Of a stretch of DNA of 64,000 nt, positions 23,453 through 34,091 are shown piece by piece. Source of the stretch: Halichondria panicea (lineage: Eukaryota; Porifera; Demospongiae; Suberitida; Halichondriidae); contig NC_087378.1 of the NCBI RefSeq assembly GCF_963675165.1, positions 5,389,205-5,453,204 of the forward strand. Reading direction: 5' to 3'. Both the position numbers and the translations under genes were made by a program. The notes under the pieces were generated by a model, which worked only from the letters and a program-made list of their open reading frames with translations, did no database searches and had not been told where the DNA came from. Within the stretch, counting starts at the first letter, position 1; each line of letters begins with the position of its first letter.

Positions 23453-26400
23453 CCTGGAGAAAGTGTCAGTGGAAGTGGTGCGTTGTCGAAAAAAATACAC
23501 TCCACCCATTCTCAACCAGATGGAGTTCTCAGGGTGAGTTATATACAGAACTTCTTTGCCTAGTGGTTTTCACTATAATGACTGCATATATATAAGGGGT
23601 GTGACATCATTATTGTATTAATGACAAGTGTAAAGTTTTTACTCTAAGCCATGGGCTTTGTACAGCATTTTATATGTATGGTATTGTCAACCAACTATTA
23701 GTTGTATTTATAGTAGCAGCAGTAATGTCATAATTATTTGTTTGTAGCCTGGAGAAGGTGTCGGTGGAAGTGGTGCGTTGTCGAAAGAAAGACACTCGTC
23801 CCATTCTCAACCAGATGGAGTTCTCAGAGTGCGTTATGTACGAAACTATTGTCTAGTGTTCTACTATAGTGACTGCATGTATAGGAGTGTGACATCATTA
23901 TTCGGTTGATGACAAGTGTAAAAGCAATGAGTTCAGTCCAAGCTTTTGTAGAATGGTAGCATTTTAAATGTTTGGAAGCCTCTACGAACTGATTGTTGTA
24001 TACATGCATCAGTATTATAGTATTTTCTTTTGTAGGCTGGAGAAGGTTTCAGTGGAAGTGGTCCGTTGTCAGGTGAAAGACATTTCGCCAATCCTCAATC
24101 AGATGGAGTTCTCAGAGTGCGTTATAATCACTGCATGTATAATTATAGCTAGGGGTGTGACATCATTATTAATGACAAGTGTAAAGTGAATTTTACCATG
24201 AATTCAGTCCAATTAAGCCTTTATACAGAATGATAGCATTTTATATGAATGGCAGCCTCAACAAACTGTTATAGTAGCAGCAGTAATGTCATATTTTTTG
24301 CAGCTTGGAGAAGGTGCCAGTGGAAGTGGTGCGTTGTCAAGAGAAAGACACTCTCCCCATTCTCAACCAGATGGAGTTCTCAGGGTGAGTGTATACTTTG
24401 TCTATAGTGTTTTTACTACCGTATAGCGCGAAATTTTCGAATGGCCTCTGAAACTATTAATTTGGTTGCATATGTTTGTGGGATAACTGCTTATACCGGA
24501 AGCCACCTCTTTAATCTTTTCACGTTATAGCAGATAATTCTAGCAATTTTCGTGGACTTAATTTTCATGTAGCCCCTTGAAAGCAGCAAAATTAAGCACC
24601 TCGAAAATTTCACGCTATACGGTATAATGAATGACTGTATAAAAATATGACATCATCATTCAGTTGATTACGTGTATTTCCATGGATTCGGTCCAAACCT
24701 TTGTACTAAATTATAGCATTTTACATGTATGGCAAATCTGATTGTTGTTACTCGAGGTGTGTGGGCCCCTACTGGTCGTTTGGTTTGTTTGTTTGTAATT
24801 TGTGAGTCTGTTTACCTGGATGCCATAGCAGTGCGTTTACAGCATGGATAGAGCCAGCCTTCACACTACAAAGTATTCGTAATAGTAGAATTAAAGCTTC
24901 GTTGTCGAATAAAAGGTAAGAAGCTTGAACTTGCACGTTGGCTGCATGGCCTCTAGCTACCACGCGTCCTTTGTTTGAGGTATACATGTATACGTATTTA
25001 CAGGTGAAGTGATCTTGTACCAGGAACAATGGAAAAGAGTAATAAAATTATGATGGATTGTCACTTCTTTGCTTATCCCTGGCCCTAGCCCCAGAACATA
25101 TCAGGAGCCATAATTATTTCTAAAGACTTCTTTGCTGACCATGCAGACTTTGCTGTGATCCTATCACAGTGCATGTCTCATCCATACTAAAGCTCCGTTC
25201 TCAAAAGTTGCAGTATTCCTCTAGAGTCTAGAATTTCATTCCTCGATTATGTTACTTTCTACTTAGCCAGCTTCAATGCTTAATTCATACATTTAATCAT
25301 AGATATAGTAGAAAGAGACTACTATTTCTACTATCTATGATTAATTTTTAATAAACAGCCGAGGGTTGCACTTCAGTGCTCTAGTATAGTAGCAGCAGTA
25401 CAGTGGAACCTCCGGAATACTTTGGGAGCAGAGCTTTTGTCCTATGTTCAGACATTGTCCTCTGGTAGGAATCAAGAAGATCTGCTTGTGATAGGTTGCT
25501 TTTGTGTACTTGGATAGTGATTGCCATAGCTATAGTGGCTTTATAAAGAGCTCCGTTATGGGAGGGTCCACTGTAATATCAAATTTTCTTTTGTATAGGC
25601 TGGCGAAGGTTTCAGTGGAAGTAGTCCGTTGTCTAGAGAAAGACACTCTGCCCATCGTCAACCAGATGGAGTTTTCAGAGTGCGTTGTATACGAAAGTAG
25701 TTTGTCTAGTGGTTTTACTATAATAACTTTATGTAGGAGTGTGACATCATTATTCGTTTGATGACAACTGTAAAGTGTATTACTCTAAGCCATGCATGAG
25801 TTCAGTCGTACAGAACGATAGCATTTTACATTTATAGCAGCCTGATTGTTATAATTATACAGTAGCGGCAATAATATCGAATTTTCTTTTATAGGTTGGA
25901 GAAGGTTTCAGTGGAAACAGTCCGTTATCAGATGAAAGACACTCCACCAATCCTCAAGCAGATGGAGTTCTCAGAGTGCGTTATTTTTTTACGAAACTTC
26001 TTCGTCTAGTGGTTTTCACTAGAATGACTGCATGTGTATAGGGGTGTGACATCATTAATTTTGTTTAATAACAAAGTGCATGTATTGCCATGTGTTCATT
26101 CCAAGCCTTTATACTGAACGATAGCATTTTACATGTATGGCAGCCTCAAGAAACTGATTGTTGTGTATAGTAGCAACAGTAATGTCATATTTTGTGTAGC
26201 CTGAAGAAAGTGTCAGTGGAAGTGGTGCGTTGTCGAAAGAAAGACACTCCCCCCATTCTCAACCAGATGGAGTTCTCAGAGTGAGTTATATACAAAACTA
26301 CTTCGTCTAGTTGTTTTTACTACCTTAAAGGTGACATATTTTCAGAGGTATATTTGTCTGCGATTTCATTTTTTAGCTCATTTTGCTGGTATTAAATCTG

Positions 26401-27966
26401 CTAAATTCTGCTCAAGGTGTGAAATGAATGTAGCGTTTATATTTACTCGCAAGTGGTTTTAATGAGTTCATTGCATTTTCTAATATCTGCGAGTACACAT
26501 TTTTGTGATTTTACTCTCATTCACAGAAATAGCTGAAATTATTACACGCGAAAATATGTTACCTTTAAGGCATACTGACTGCGTGTAGGAGTGTGAAAAT
26601 AATTATTGTCAGTATTCGGTTTTGACAAGTGCACTCAGAACCATTCGTTCAGTTTACAGAATGATAGCAGCATTTTAAAAATGAAAAGATCACTAGTTGT
26701 AGCATAAATTATAGTGCAGCAGTATAATGTCATATTTTTATAGCCTGGAGAAGGTGTCATTGGAAGTGGTCCGTTGTCAGGTGAAAGACACTCGTCCCAT
26801 TCTCAACCAGATGGAGTTCTCAGAGTGCGTTATAATCACTGCATGTACATATGGGGTGTGACATCATTATTCTGTTAATGACAAGTGTAAAGCGTATTTT
26901 ACTCAAGTCATGAGTTTAGTCCAAGCTTTTGTACTGAATGATAGTATATTACATGAATGGCAGCCTCAGCAAACTGATTGCTGTATATAGTAGCAAAAGT
27001 AATGTCACATTTTTTTGTAGCCTAGAGAAAGTGTTGGTGGAAGTGGTGCGTTGTCGAAAGAAAGACACTCCCCCCATTCTCAACCAGATGGAGTTCTCAG
27101 GGTGAGTTATATACTTCGTCTAGTATAATGATTATACGAGTGTGACATCATTATTCGGTTGACGACAAGTGTAAAGTGTATGAGCCATGAAATCAGTTCA
27201 AATCTTCGCATACAGAATGATAGCATTTCATTGAAGCCTCTATATAAAACTGATTGTTGTGTATATAATAGCAGCAGTGTTATCGCATTTTCTTTTGTAG
27301 GCTGAAGAAGGTTTCAGTGGAAATAATCTGCTGTCAGGTGAAAGACACTCCGCCAATCCTCAAGCAGTCAAGGTTCTCAGAGTACGTTATAATAATTATA
27401 ATAATAAGTGATGCGTCTAAGTAGTTTTTACTATAATAACTTCATGTATAATTATAGGGGCATTATTCTGTTAATGACAAGTATAAAGCGTATTTTACTC
27501 TAAGCCATGGATTCAGTCCAAGCCTTCGTACAGAATGATAGCATTTTACATGTATGTATGGCAGCCTCAACAATAATGTATAGTAGCTATAGTAATGTCA
27601 TGTTTTTGTTTGTAGCCTGGAGAAAGTGTCGGTGGAAGTGGTGCGTTGTCGAAAGAAAGACACTCCCCCCATTCTCAACCAGATGGAGTTCTCAGGGTGA
27701 GTTATACGAAATAAAGTACTTCGTCTACTCATTTTTACTATAATTTGTAAGAGTCTCACATCATTACAAATCTAAACTGTGCTCTAAGCCATGAGTTCAG
27801 TCCAAGCGTGTTTAGAGAATGATAGCATTTGGTATGGCAGCCTCAACAAACTGATTGTTGTATATTGTAGCATCAGTAATTTCATATATTGTTATAGCCT
27901 GGAGAAGGTTCCAGTGTAAGTGGTGCATTGTACTCAGCCCATCCTCAACCAGATGGAAATCTCAGG
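23453..27966 (+). CDS. 27-residue repeat micro-exon array, segment 2 (12 exons)
   Basis: Exons 23453-23533, 23748-23828, 24036-24116, 24304-24384, 25599-25679, 25895-25975, 26200-26280, 26744-26824, 27021-27101, 27301-27381, 27616-27696 and 27898-27966. All are 81 nt except the last (69 nt, exactly four codons shorter). No stop occurs in frame. Two flavours mix: AGEGFSGSGPLS...NPQ and PGEGVGGSGALSKERHSPHSQ. Exon 27301-27381 is the most altered (AEEGFSGNNLLS, ending QAVKVLR) but still open. The spacing between exons is disturbed by inserted elements at 24419-24622, 25401-25573 and 26323-26570 and by the dispersed repeat at 24807-25128. The last exon leads in phase 0 into cassette exon B at 28201. 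Confidence 0.75.
24419..24622. mobile_element. CCGTATAGCG-family MITE
   Basis: The 5' end CCGTATAGCGCGAAATTTTC is mirrored by the 3' end GAAAATTTCACGCTATACGG, and TA flanks both sides. Sister introns read ttttactataatgactg without it, giving a TA target duplication. It is an intronic insertion between micro-exons 24304 and 25599. Confidence 0.7.
24807..25128. repeat. Dispersed repeat, copy 2
   Basis: Direct-orientation partner of 22565-22865, with similarity in several blocks and diverged stretches between. The element family is unknown. It lies in the enlarged intron 24385-25598 together with two MITEs. Confidence 0.6.
25292..25344. repeat. Near-perfect hairpin
   Basis: ttaatcatagatatagtaga pairs with tctactatctatgattaa around a short loop. 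It lies in the intron 24385-25598. It may be an element end or a simple foldback; no function is seen. Confidence 0.5.
25401..25573. mobile_element. pogo/Tigger-like MITE
   Basis: CAGTGGAACCTCCGG at the left and GGAGGGTCCACTG at the right, flanked by TA. Removing it restores gtagcagcagtaatatc, the normal sequence of the array intron just before a micro-exon acceptor. It has the same family signature as 17822-17979. Confidence 0.65.
26323..26570. mobile_element. CCTTAAAGG-type MITE in array intron
   Basis: The terminal inverted repeats are about 21 bp with one mismatch (CCTTAAAGGTGACATATTTT against AAAATATGTTACCTTTAAGG). It is inserted after ttttacta, the same spot in the array intron as the 24419 element, with TA on the left; the right flank is CATA. 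No ORF. Confidence 0.65.
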
Positions 27967-28200
27967 GTGAGTTATATGCGAAAGTAGTTCGTAGGCCTCG
28001 GATTTTATCCGGTATCTATACATGTCGAAAAAAGACGCCTCGTTCAATTAGTGGCCATGTCTCACCCACGTACTACACTCATTGGGTTCGTATTACAACA
28101 AAGTTCTAACTAGTATAGCTCTACTGAAATTGGATCTTCCATACATTTCTGCACGAGGCTTCTTATTAAGAACATGTTATTCACTTTCGTCCGTATTCAG

Positions 28201-29077
28201 GCTGGACTCTCAATGCCAAGAAATACCGCCAGTCAGTCTCAAGCCAAAATCACATCTTCCCAATTGGATGCCCCACAATCCAACACTGAACATGGAGATG
28301 AAACCGGTTCTGGGGATGACACTGGTTCTGAGAGTGATACGGATTACACAAAAATTGCACCTTCGGAGGTTTCCAAACGTTTACATGAGCATCCTGAGCA
28401 AATCAATGAAGCCCCAATGGATCAGCATCACAAACGGCGTACTCGCCGACTCTTGGGCAAGGAAGACAAGACAGGCGATACCCCAGCACAATACCAGTCA
28501 CGCCAGTCCACACACAAGAAAGATCAAAGTAGACGAGATGGCCGCGGTAAACGGAAAGGAGAACAGCTCCTCGAGAGTAAGGTGACTGATTCACCCCTGC
28601 TGCAGGCTGACCCCAACCGCAGAAAGAAGAGGTAAGAGTGCTTGGTGTATTTCGTGATTTAAGGTCAATGCATAGAATGTATTTTATCGAGTATAGTTCC
28701 TATCGTGTATCATAACTGTTCTTGTATATCATATATTGTCCCTTGTTATGGATTGACAGAAACTGTTTTGTGTTTGTTGTTGCAGAGGAGACAAGTTGAA
28801 AGCCCGTGGACTTGATCCAAAGGAAATAAGTGAAGCTGCTGGAGATAACATATCTCCGAAAATCATAAATCATCTGCTCAGTGAAAACAAACTACAAGCA
28901 ATGAAACCTAAACCTTCCAATGATTCCAGAACCAGCAACAAACTTGTTGACGATAATGACCTGCCCCCAAGCACTCCCGCTGCTTCACCATTGAACGTTC
29001 CCACAGTAACCCACACGAGCAAAGGAGGAGGGGCTCACCAACTGCATGATGAGAGAAACAAGAACATCACTACCAGG
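28201..29077 (+). CDS. B+C cassette 1 (type I, diverged)
   Basis: Exon B is 28201-28631 (431 nt, phase 0 in, phase 2 out) and exon C is 28786-29077 (292 nt, ends phase 0). B begins AGLSMPRN and carries an acidic Ser/Thr/Asp/Glu tract (about residues 30-50, GSGDDTGSESD). Basic clusters follow: KRRTRR, then a KK/RR/KRK stretch, then RRKKR at the very end. These resemble nuclear-localisation or RNA/acidic-partner binding patches, but no known domain is recognised. C begins GDKLKARGLDPKEISEAAG, probably helical to about residue 35, followed by a Pro/Ser/Thr-rich tail ending NKNITTR. This copy lacks the RY dipeptide present in other B exons (SRQST instead of SRYRQSP). It is the first of 12 cassettes. 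Confidence 0.7.
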
Positions 29078-29212
29078 GTGAGTGGTTTATTATTGTTCAG
29101 AAGAGCCGTAAATCTATTTGTAAAAGTTGACTCTTGTTTGAGCAGTTTCTTACAAGTTTCAGCATTGTTCACTCGATGTGTAGCCTCATGAGGAATGCAG
29201 TAAAGTTAACTA

Positions 29213-29625
29213 CCGTATATGCTTGATCAGGAGCCGCGGCTACTAAATGTTTCATTTTGCTGGAAGAGGAGGCTACAATTCGAGAGAGGCCACTGTTCAA
29301 GAGCGGCGTTTATTAGCTCCAGCTAATTCAACAACCTTTAGTTTGTCATCAAAAGTTCTTTTCACCTGCATAAACTTGAATATCTGCCATGAGAAAGTCT
29401 TTGTGAAGCACTAACAAGCTGCTACTTGTACCCAGAAGCTACGTACATGTAGCTAGCTGTTAGTATTAATAATTTTTTTGCTGCCTCGTGCAGAAATGCT
29501 AGAGTCAAAGTTCACTGAGGCTACTATTTGAGAGCGGCTACTAAATGTTTCATTTTGCTAGCAAGGGAGGCTACTATTTGAGTGCGGCCTTTATACAAGC
29601 GCGGCCTCTGATCAAGCATATACGG
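29213..29625. mobile_element. CCGTATATGCTTGATCA MITE downstream of cassette 1
   Basis: 413 bp, with ends CCGTATATGCTTGATCA and TGATCAAGCATATACGG flanked by TA on both sides. Internal repeats gcggctactaaatgtttcat occur at 29237 and 29534. It is absent from the equivalent intron after the other cassettes. Confidence 0.7.
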
Positions 29626-30010
29626 TATGTATGTGTGTGTGTATTCCAGCTGATTAACTGCTCAACGCTTACATTGCCACGGCCAAACAGCTTCTGTAGG
29701 CTTCTATATAGCCACATTTTTCTTGTTCATGCTTTTTCAAGTGCAAGTGCCTCACACATTTCGGGCCCTTTTTCGTTTTTGATTCTTCTTAATTGACAGA
29801 AATGCACATTACTAAACTTCTATTGTAGATCTAAGCTTCCCTTGTTCAACTTCTGTTTCAATTAACGTCCTTTTCCATATAACACTATAATACTTTTGAC
29901 ATGCAGAAGCAAACTTTGAGGCATTAAGCACTCGGGTGCTTTTATGTGATTTTACATATTTGGCATCCTGATTGTAGTAGCCGCAGTATAATGTCATGTT
30001 ATTTTTGTAG

Positions 30011-30020
30011 GCTGGAAAAG
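30011..30020 (+). pseudogene. Decayed micro-exon remnant
   Basis: tttttgtag|gctggaaaag|gtgagt keeps an acceptor, the first codons of a repeat exon and a donor, with the middle lost. At 10 nt it would shift the frame if spliced in, so it is probably skipped. It is the only damaged repeat exon found. Confidence 0.55.
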
Positions 30021-30152
30021 GTGAGTGCAAAGTGTATTACTCTAGGCTATGGGTTCAGTCCAAACCTTTGTACAGAATCATAATGTTCATGTATGGCAGC
30101 CTCAAGAAACTGTAATTATAGTAACAGCATATAATTATGTGTAATTTTGTAG

Positions 30153-32304
30153 CTTGGAGAAGGTGCCAGAGGAAGTGGTGCGTTGTCGAAAGAAAGACAC
30201 TCCTCCCATTCTCAACCAGATGGAGTTCTCAAGGTGAGTTATATACTTTGTCTAGTATAATGACTGTAAGAGTGTGACATCATTATTCGATTGATGAAAA
30301 GTGTAAATTATTTTATATCTAAGCCATGAGTTCAGTCCAATCCAAAGGATAGCAGTATGTGTGGCACCCTCAACAAACTGATTGTAGTAGCAACAGTAAT
30401 GTTATATTTTTTTGTAGCCTGGAGAAGGTGTCGGTGGAAGTGGTGCATTGTCGAAAGACGGGCACTCCCCCCATCCTCAACCAGATGAAGTTCTCAAGGT
30501 GAATTGTATACTTCATCTGCTGTTTTATACTATAATGACTGTATAGGAGCGTGGCATCATTATTTGTTTGATGACAAGTGTAAAGTCTCATCTATGGGAT
30601 CAGTACAAGCCTTTGTGCCAAATGATAGCATTTTACATGTACATATGACAGCCTCAAGAAACTGATTGTTGTGTATAGTAGCAGCGTATAATTATATATA
30701 ATTTTGTAGCCTGAAGAAAGTGCCAGTGGAAGTGGTGCGTTGTCGAAAGAAAGACACTCCCCCCCTTCTCAACCAGATGGAGTTCTCAAGGTGAGTTATA
30801 TGCTTTGTCTAGTATAATGACCGTTAGTGTAGGAGTGTGACATCATTATTAATTTTGTTTGATGATAAGTGTAAAGTGTAACCCATATTGGTTGAGTCCA
30901 ATCCAAATGATAGCAGGTGGTATATAGCAGCCTCAAAAAAACTGATTGCAGCAGTAATGTTATATTTTTTGTAGCCTGGAGAAGGTGTCGGTGGAAGTGG
31001 TGCGTTGTCGAAAGAAAAACACTCCCCCAATTCTCAACCAGATGAAGTTCTCAAGGTGAGTTATATACTTTGTCTAGTATTGACTGTAGGAGTGTGACAT
31101 CATTATTTGATTGATGATAAGTGTAAAGTGTAACCCATATGGGTTCAGTCGATCGAAATGATAGCAGTTTGTACAAGTACATATAACTTTGTAGCTTGGA
31201 GAAGGTGCCAGTGGAAGTGGCGTGTTGTCGAAAGAAAGACACTCCCCCCATTCTCAACAAGATGGAGTTCTCAAGGTGAGTTATATACTTCGTCCATAGA
31301 ATACTTACTGTAGGAGTGTGACATCATTATTCAGGTATAATGACAAGTGTAAACTGTATTAGGTTCAGTCCAATCCAAATAATAGCAGTGTGTATGGCAC
31401 CCTCAACAAACTGATTGCTGTATTTAGTATAATATAGCAGCTGTAATATTACATTTTTTGTAGCCTGGAGAAGGTGTCGGTGGAAGTGTTGCGTCGTCGA
31501 AAGACGGTTACACCTTCCATCCTCAACCAGATGGAGTTGTCAAGGTGAATTGTATACTCCATATATGTTTTATACTGTAATGACTGTATAGGAGCGTGGC
31601 ATCATTATTTGTTTGATGACAAGTGTAAAGTCTAATCCATAGGAACAGTAAGAGCCTTTGTGCCGAATGATAGCATTTTACATGTACATATGACAGCCTC
31701 AAGAAACTGATTGTTGTGTATAGTAGCAGTGTATAATTATATATAATTTTGTAGCCTGGAGAAGGTGCCAGTGGAAGTGGTGCGTTGTCGAAAGAAAGAC
31801 ACTCTCCCCATTCTCAACCAGATGAAGTTCTGAAGGTGAGTTATATACTTTGTCTAGTATTGACTGTAGGAGTGTGACATCATTATTCGATTGATGATAG
31901 TGTAAAGTGTAACCCATATGGGTTCAGTCGATCCAAATGATAGCAGTTTGTACAAGTACATATCATTTTGTAGCTTGGAGAAGGTGCCAGTGGAAGTGGC
32001 GCATTGTCGAAAGAAAGACATTTCCCTCATTCTCAACCAGATGGAGTTATCAAAGTGAGCTATATACTTTGTCTAGAATACTTACTGTAGGAGTGTGTCA
32101 TCATTATTCGGGTATAATGACAAATGTAAAATGTATTGGATTCAGTCCAATCTAAATGATAGAAGTGTCAACAAACTGATTGCTGTATATAGTATAGCAG
32201 CAGTAATGTCGCACTTTTTGTAGCCTGGAGAAGATGTCGGTGGAAGTGGTGCGTTGTCGAGAGAAAGACACTACCCCCATTTTCAACCAGAGGGCGTTCT
32301 TAAT
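30153..32304 (+). CDS. 27-residue repeat micro-exon array, segment 3 (9 exons)
   Basis: Exons 30153-30233, 30418-30498, 30710-30790, 30975-31055, 31195-31275, 31464-31544, 31755-31835, 31974-32054 and 32224-32304, all 81 nt and phase 0. From here on the units end VLK instead of VLR, the donor context being AAG|GTGAGT or AAG|GTGAAT. Variants include a DGH/DGY subtype (SKDGHSPHPQPDEVLK at 30418; SSKDGYT at 31464). The last exon has the distinctive ending HYPHFQPEGVLN; this subtype always directly precedes a type I B exon elsewhere too (38940, 45954, 52527). A decayed partial copy with acceptor and donor but only 10 nt between them lies just upstream (30011-30020). Confidence 0.75.
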
Positions 32305-32565
32305 GTAAGTTATAGTTATGCGAAAGTACTTGTAGGCTTAATTCTGCTGAAATCCACTGATTTGATCTGGTATAATTATGTATACTTGTCGAAAAAAGTC
32401 AGATACGCCTCGTTCAATTAGTGACCATGCCTCACATTGTTGGGTTCACATTGCAAGTAACTAATCTAATACATCAACTATGGTTTTAGATATTCCATAC
32501 ATCTGCATGGCGCTTTTTATTTTGTTAATAACATAATTATGTTATTGATTTTCGTCCGTATGTAG

Positions 32566-33437
32566 GCTGGACTTTCAATGCCAACAAACACCCTCAGTCA
32601 GTCTCAAGACGAAATCACTCCTCCCCATTTGGATGCCCAACAATCCAACACTGAACATGGAGATGAAACAGGTTCTGGGGAAGACACTGATTCTGAGAGT
32701 GATACGGATTACACAAAAGTAGCATCTTCGGAGGTTTCCAAACGTTTACATGAGCATCCCGAACAAATCAATGAAGCCCCAATGGATCAGCATCACAAAC
32801 GGCGTACTCGCCGACTCTTGGGCAAGGAAGACAAGACAGGCGATACCCCAGCACAATATCAGTCACGCTATCGCCAGTCCCCACACAAGAAAGATCGGAG
32901 CAGACGAGATGGCCGCAGTAAACGGAAAGGAGAACAGCTCCTCGACAGTAATGTGACTGATTCACCTCTGTTGCAGGCTGACCCCAACCGCAGAAAGAAG
33001 AGGTAAGAACTGATTTGTACCTGGTGTATTTCGTGATTTAAGGTCAATGCATAGAATGTATTTTATCGAGTATAGTTCCTACCGTATATCGTATATTGTC
33101 CTTTGTTATGGATTGACAGAAGCTGTTTTGTGTTTCTTGTTGCAGAGGAGACAAGTTGAAAGCCCGTGGACTTGATCCAAAGGAAATAAGTGAAGCTGCT
33201 GGAAATGACACATCTCCGAAAATCATAGCTCATCTGCTCAGTGAAAACAAACAACAAGTAATGAAACCTAAACCTTCCAATGATTCCAGAACCAGCAACA
33301 AACTTGTTGACGATAATGACCTGCCCCCAAGCACTCCCACTGCTTCACCATTGAACGTTCCCACAGTAACCCACACGAGCAAAGGAGGAGGGGCTCACCA
33401 ACTGCATGATGAGAGAAACAAGAACATCACTACCAGG
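32566..33437 (+). CDS. B+C cassette 2 (type I)
   Basis: Exon B is 32566-33002 (437 nt) and exon C is 33146-33437 (292 nt). Type I B is recognised by SEVSKRLHEHPEQINEAP in its middle and by DEITPPHLDAQQ near the start. It encodes 145 residues plus a split Arg codon completed by exon C. The 143-nt intron between B and C is strongly conserved among cassettes. The exon before it is the HYPHFQPEGVLN micro-exon at 32224. This cassette and the next are copied almost unchanged 6,716 bp downstream. Confidence 0.75.
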
Positions 33438-34091
33438 GTGAGTGGTTTATTATTGTTCAGAAGAGCCGTCAATCTCCCTGTAAAAGTTAACTTTTGTATG
33501 ACCGTGGGAGCGCCAAGTTTTACAAGTTTCAGCATTATTATGACTCGAGGTGTAGCCTCATGACGAATACAGAAACTTAACTGTGTATGTGTGTGTGTAT
33601 TCCAGCTGATTAGCTGCTCAACGCTTACATTGCCACGGCAAACAGCTGTTATAGGCTTCTATATAGCCACATTTTTGTAGTACATGCAGTGAAGGCTGTT
33701 GCCTCTTCAAAATGGTTCATGGCATCATCTGTGTGCACAAATTTCATTTAAACAGCTGCAAAGCTGTGTATATGGCCAAAAACAGCAGCTATTGTGAATT
33801 CTGACCTCGAAGTCTTTGCAGATATGTATGCGTATAATGCCAAATTATCGAGGGGCTTAACTTTGGCTATTTTCGTGGGTTAGCAAATGTAACAGAAGAC
33901 ACAATTTCAAGTAGATTCAACGAAATGCTTTTAGAGGCCATTTCATGAAATTTAAGAGCCTCACACATTTCAGGCCTTTTTTCGTAATAATATTGACAGA
34001 AATTGCACATTACTAAACTTCTATCGTCATAGATCTAAGCTTCCCTTGTTTAACTACTGTTTCCATTAAGGTCATATTGTGTTTTGTATAG
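33438..34091. other. Conserved post-cassette intron class (about 0.6 kb)
   Basis: The same intron, with gaggggcttaatttt, cgtgggttagcaaatgtaac and agatctaagcttccc blocks, follows C exons at 40154-40807, 47161-47825, 53743-54406, 55879-56479, 57929-58592 and 60080-60735. Its central part looks like an old MITE. No exon is supported; the GT-repeat near its 5' end varies in length. A diverged version forms the start of 62200-62820. Confidence 0.6.

Noticed and set aside
28201-28631. Neuropeptide-precursor reading, with dibasic clusters as cleavage sites
   Set aside because: No signal peptide is linked to the array; if joined to the upstream gene the region is cytoplasmic, and the peptides between basic sites are not uniform.
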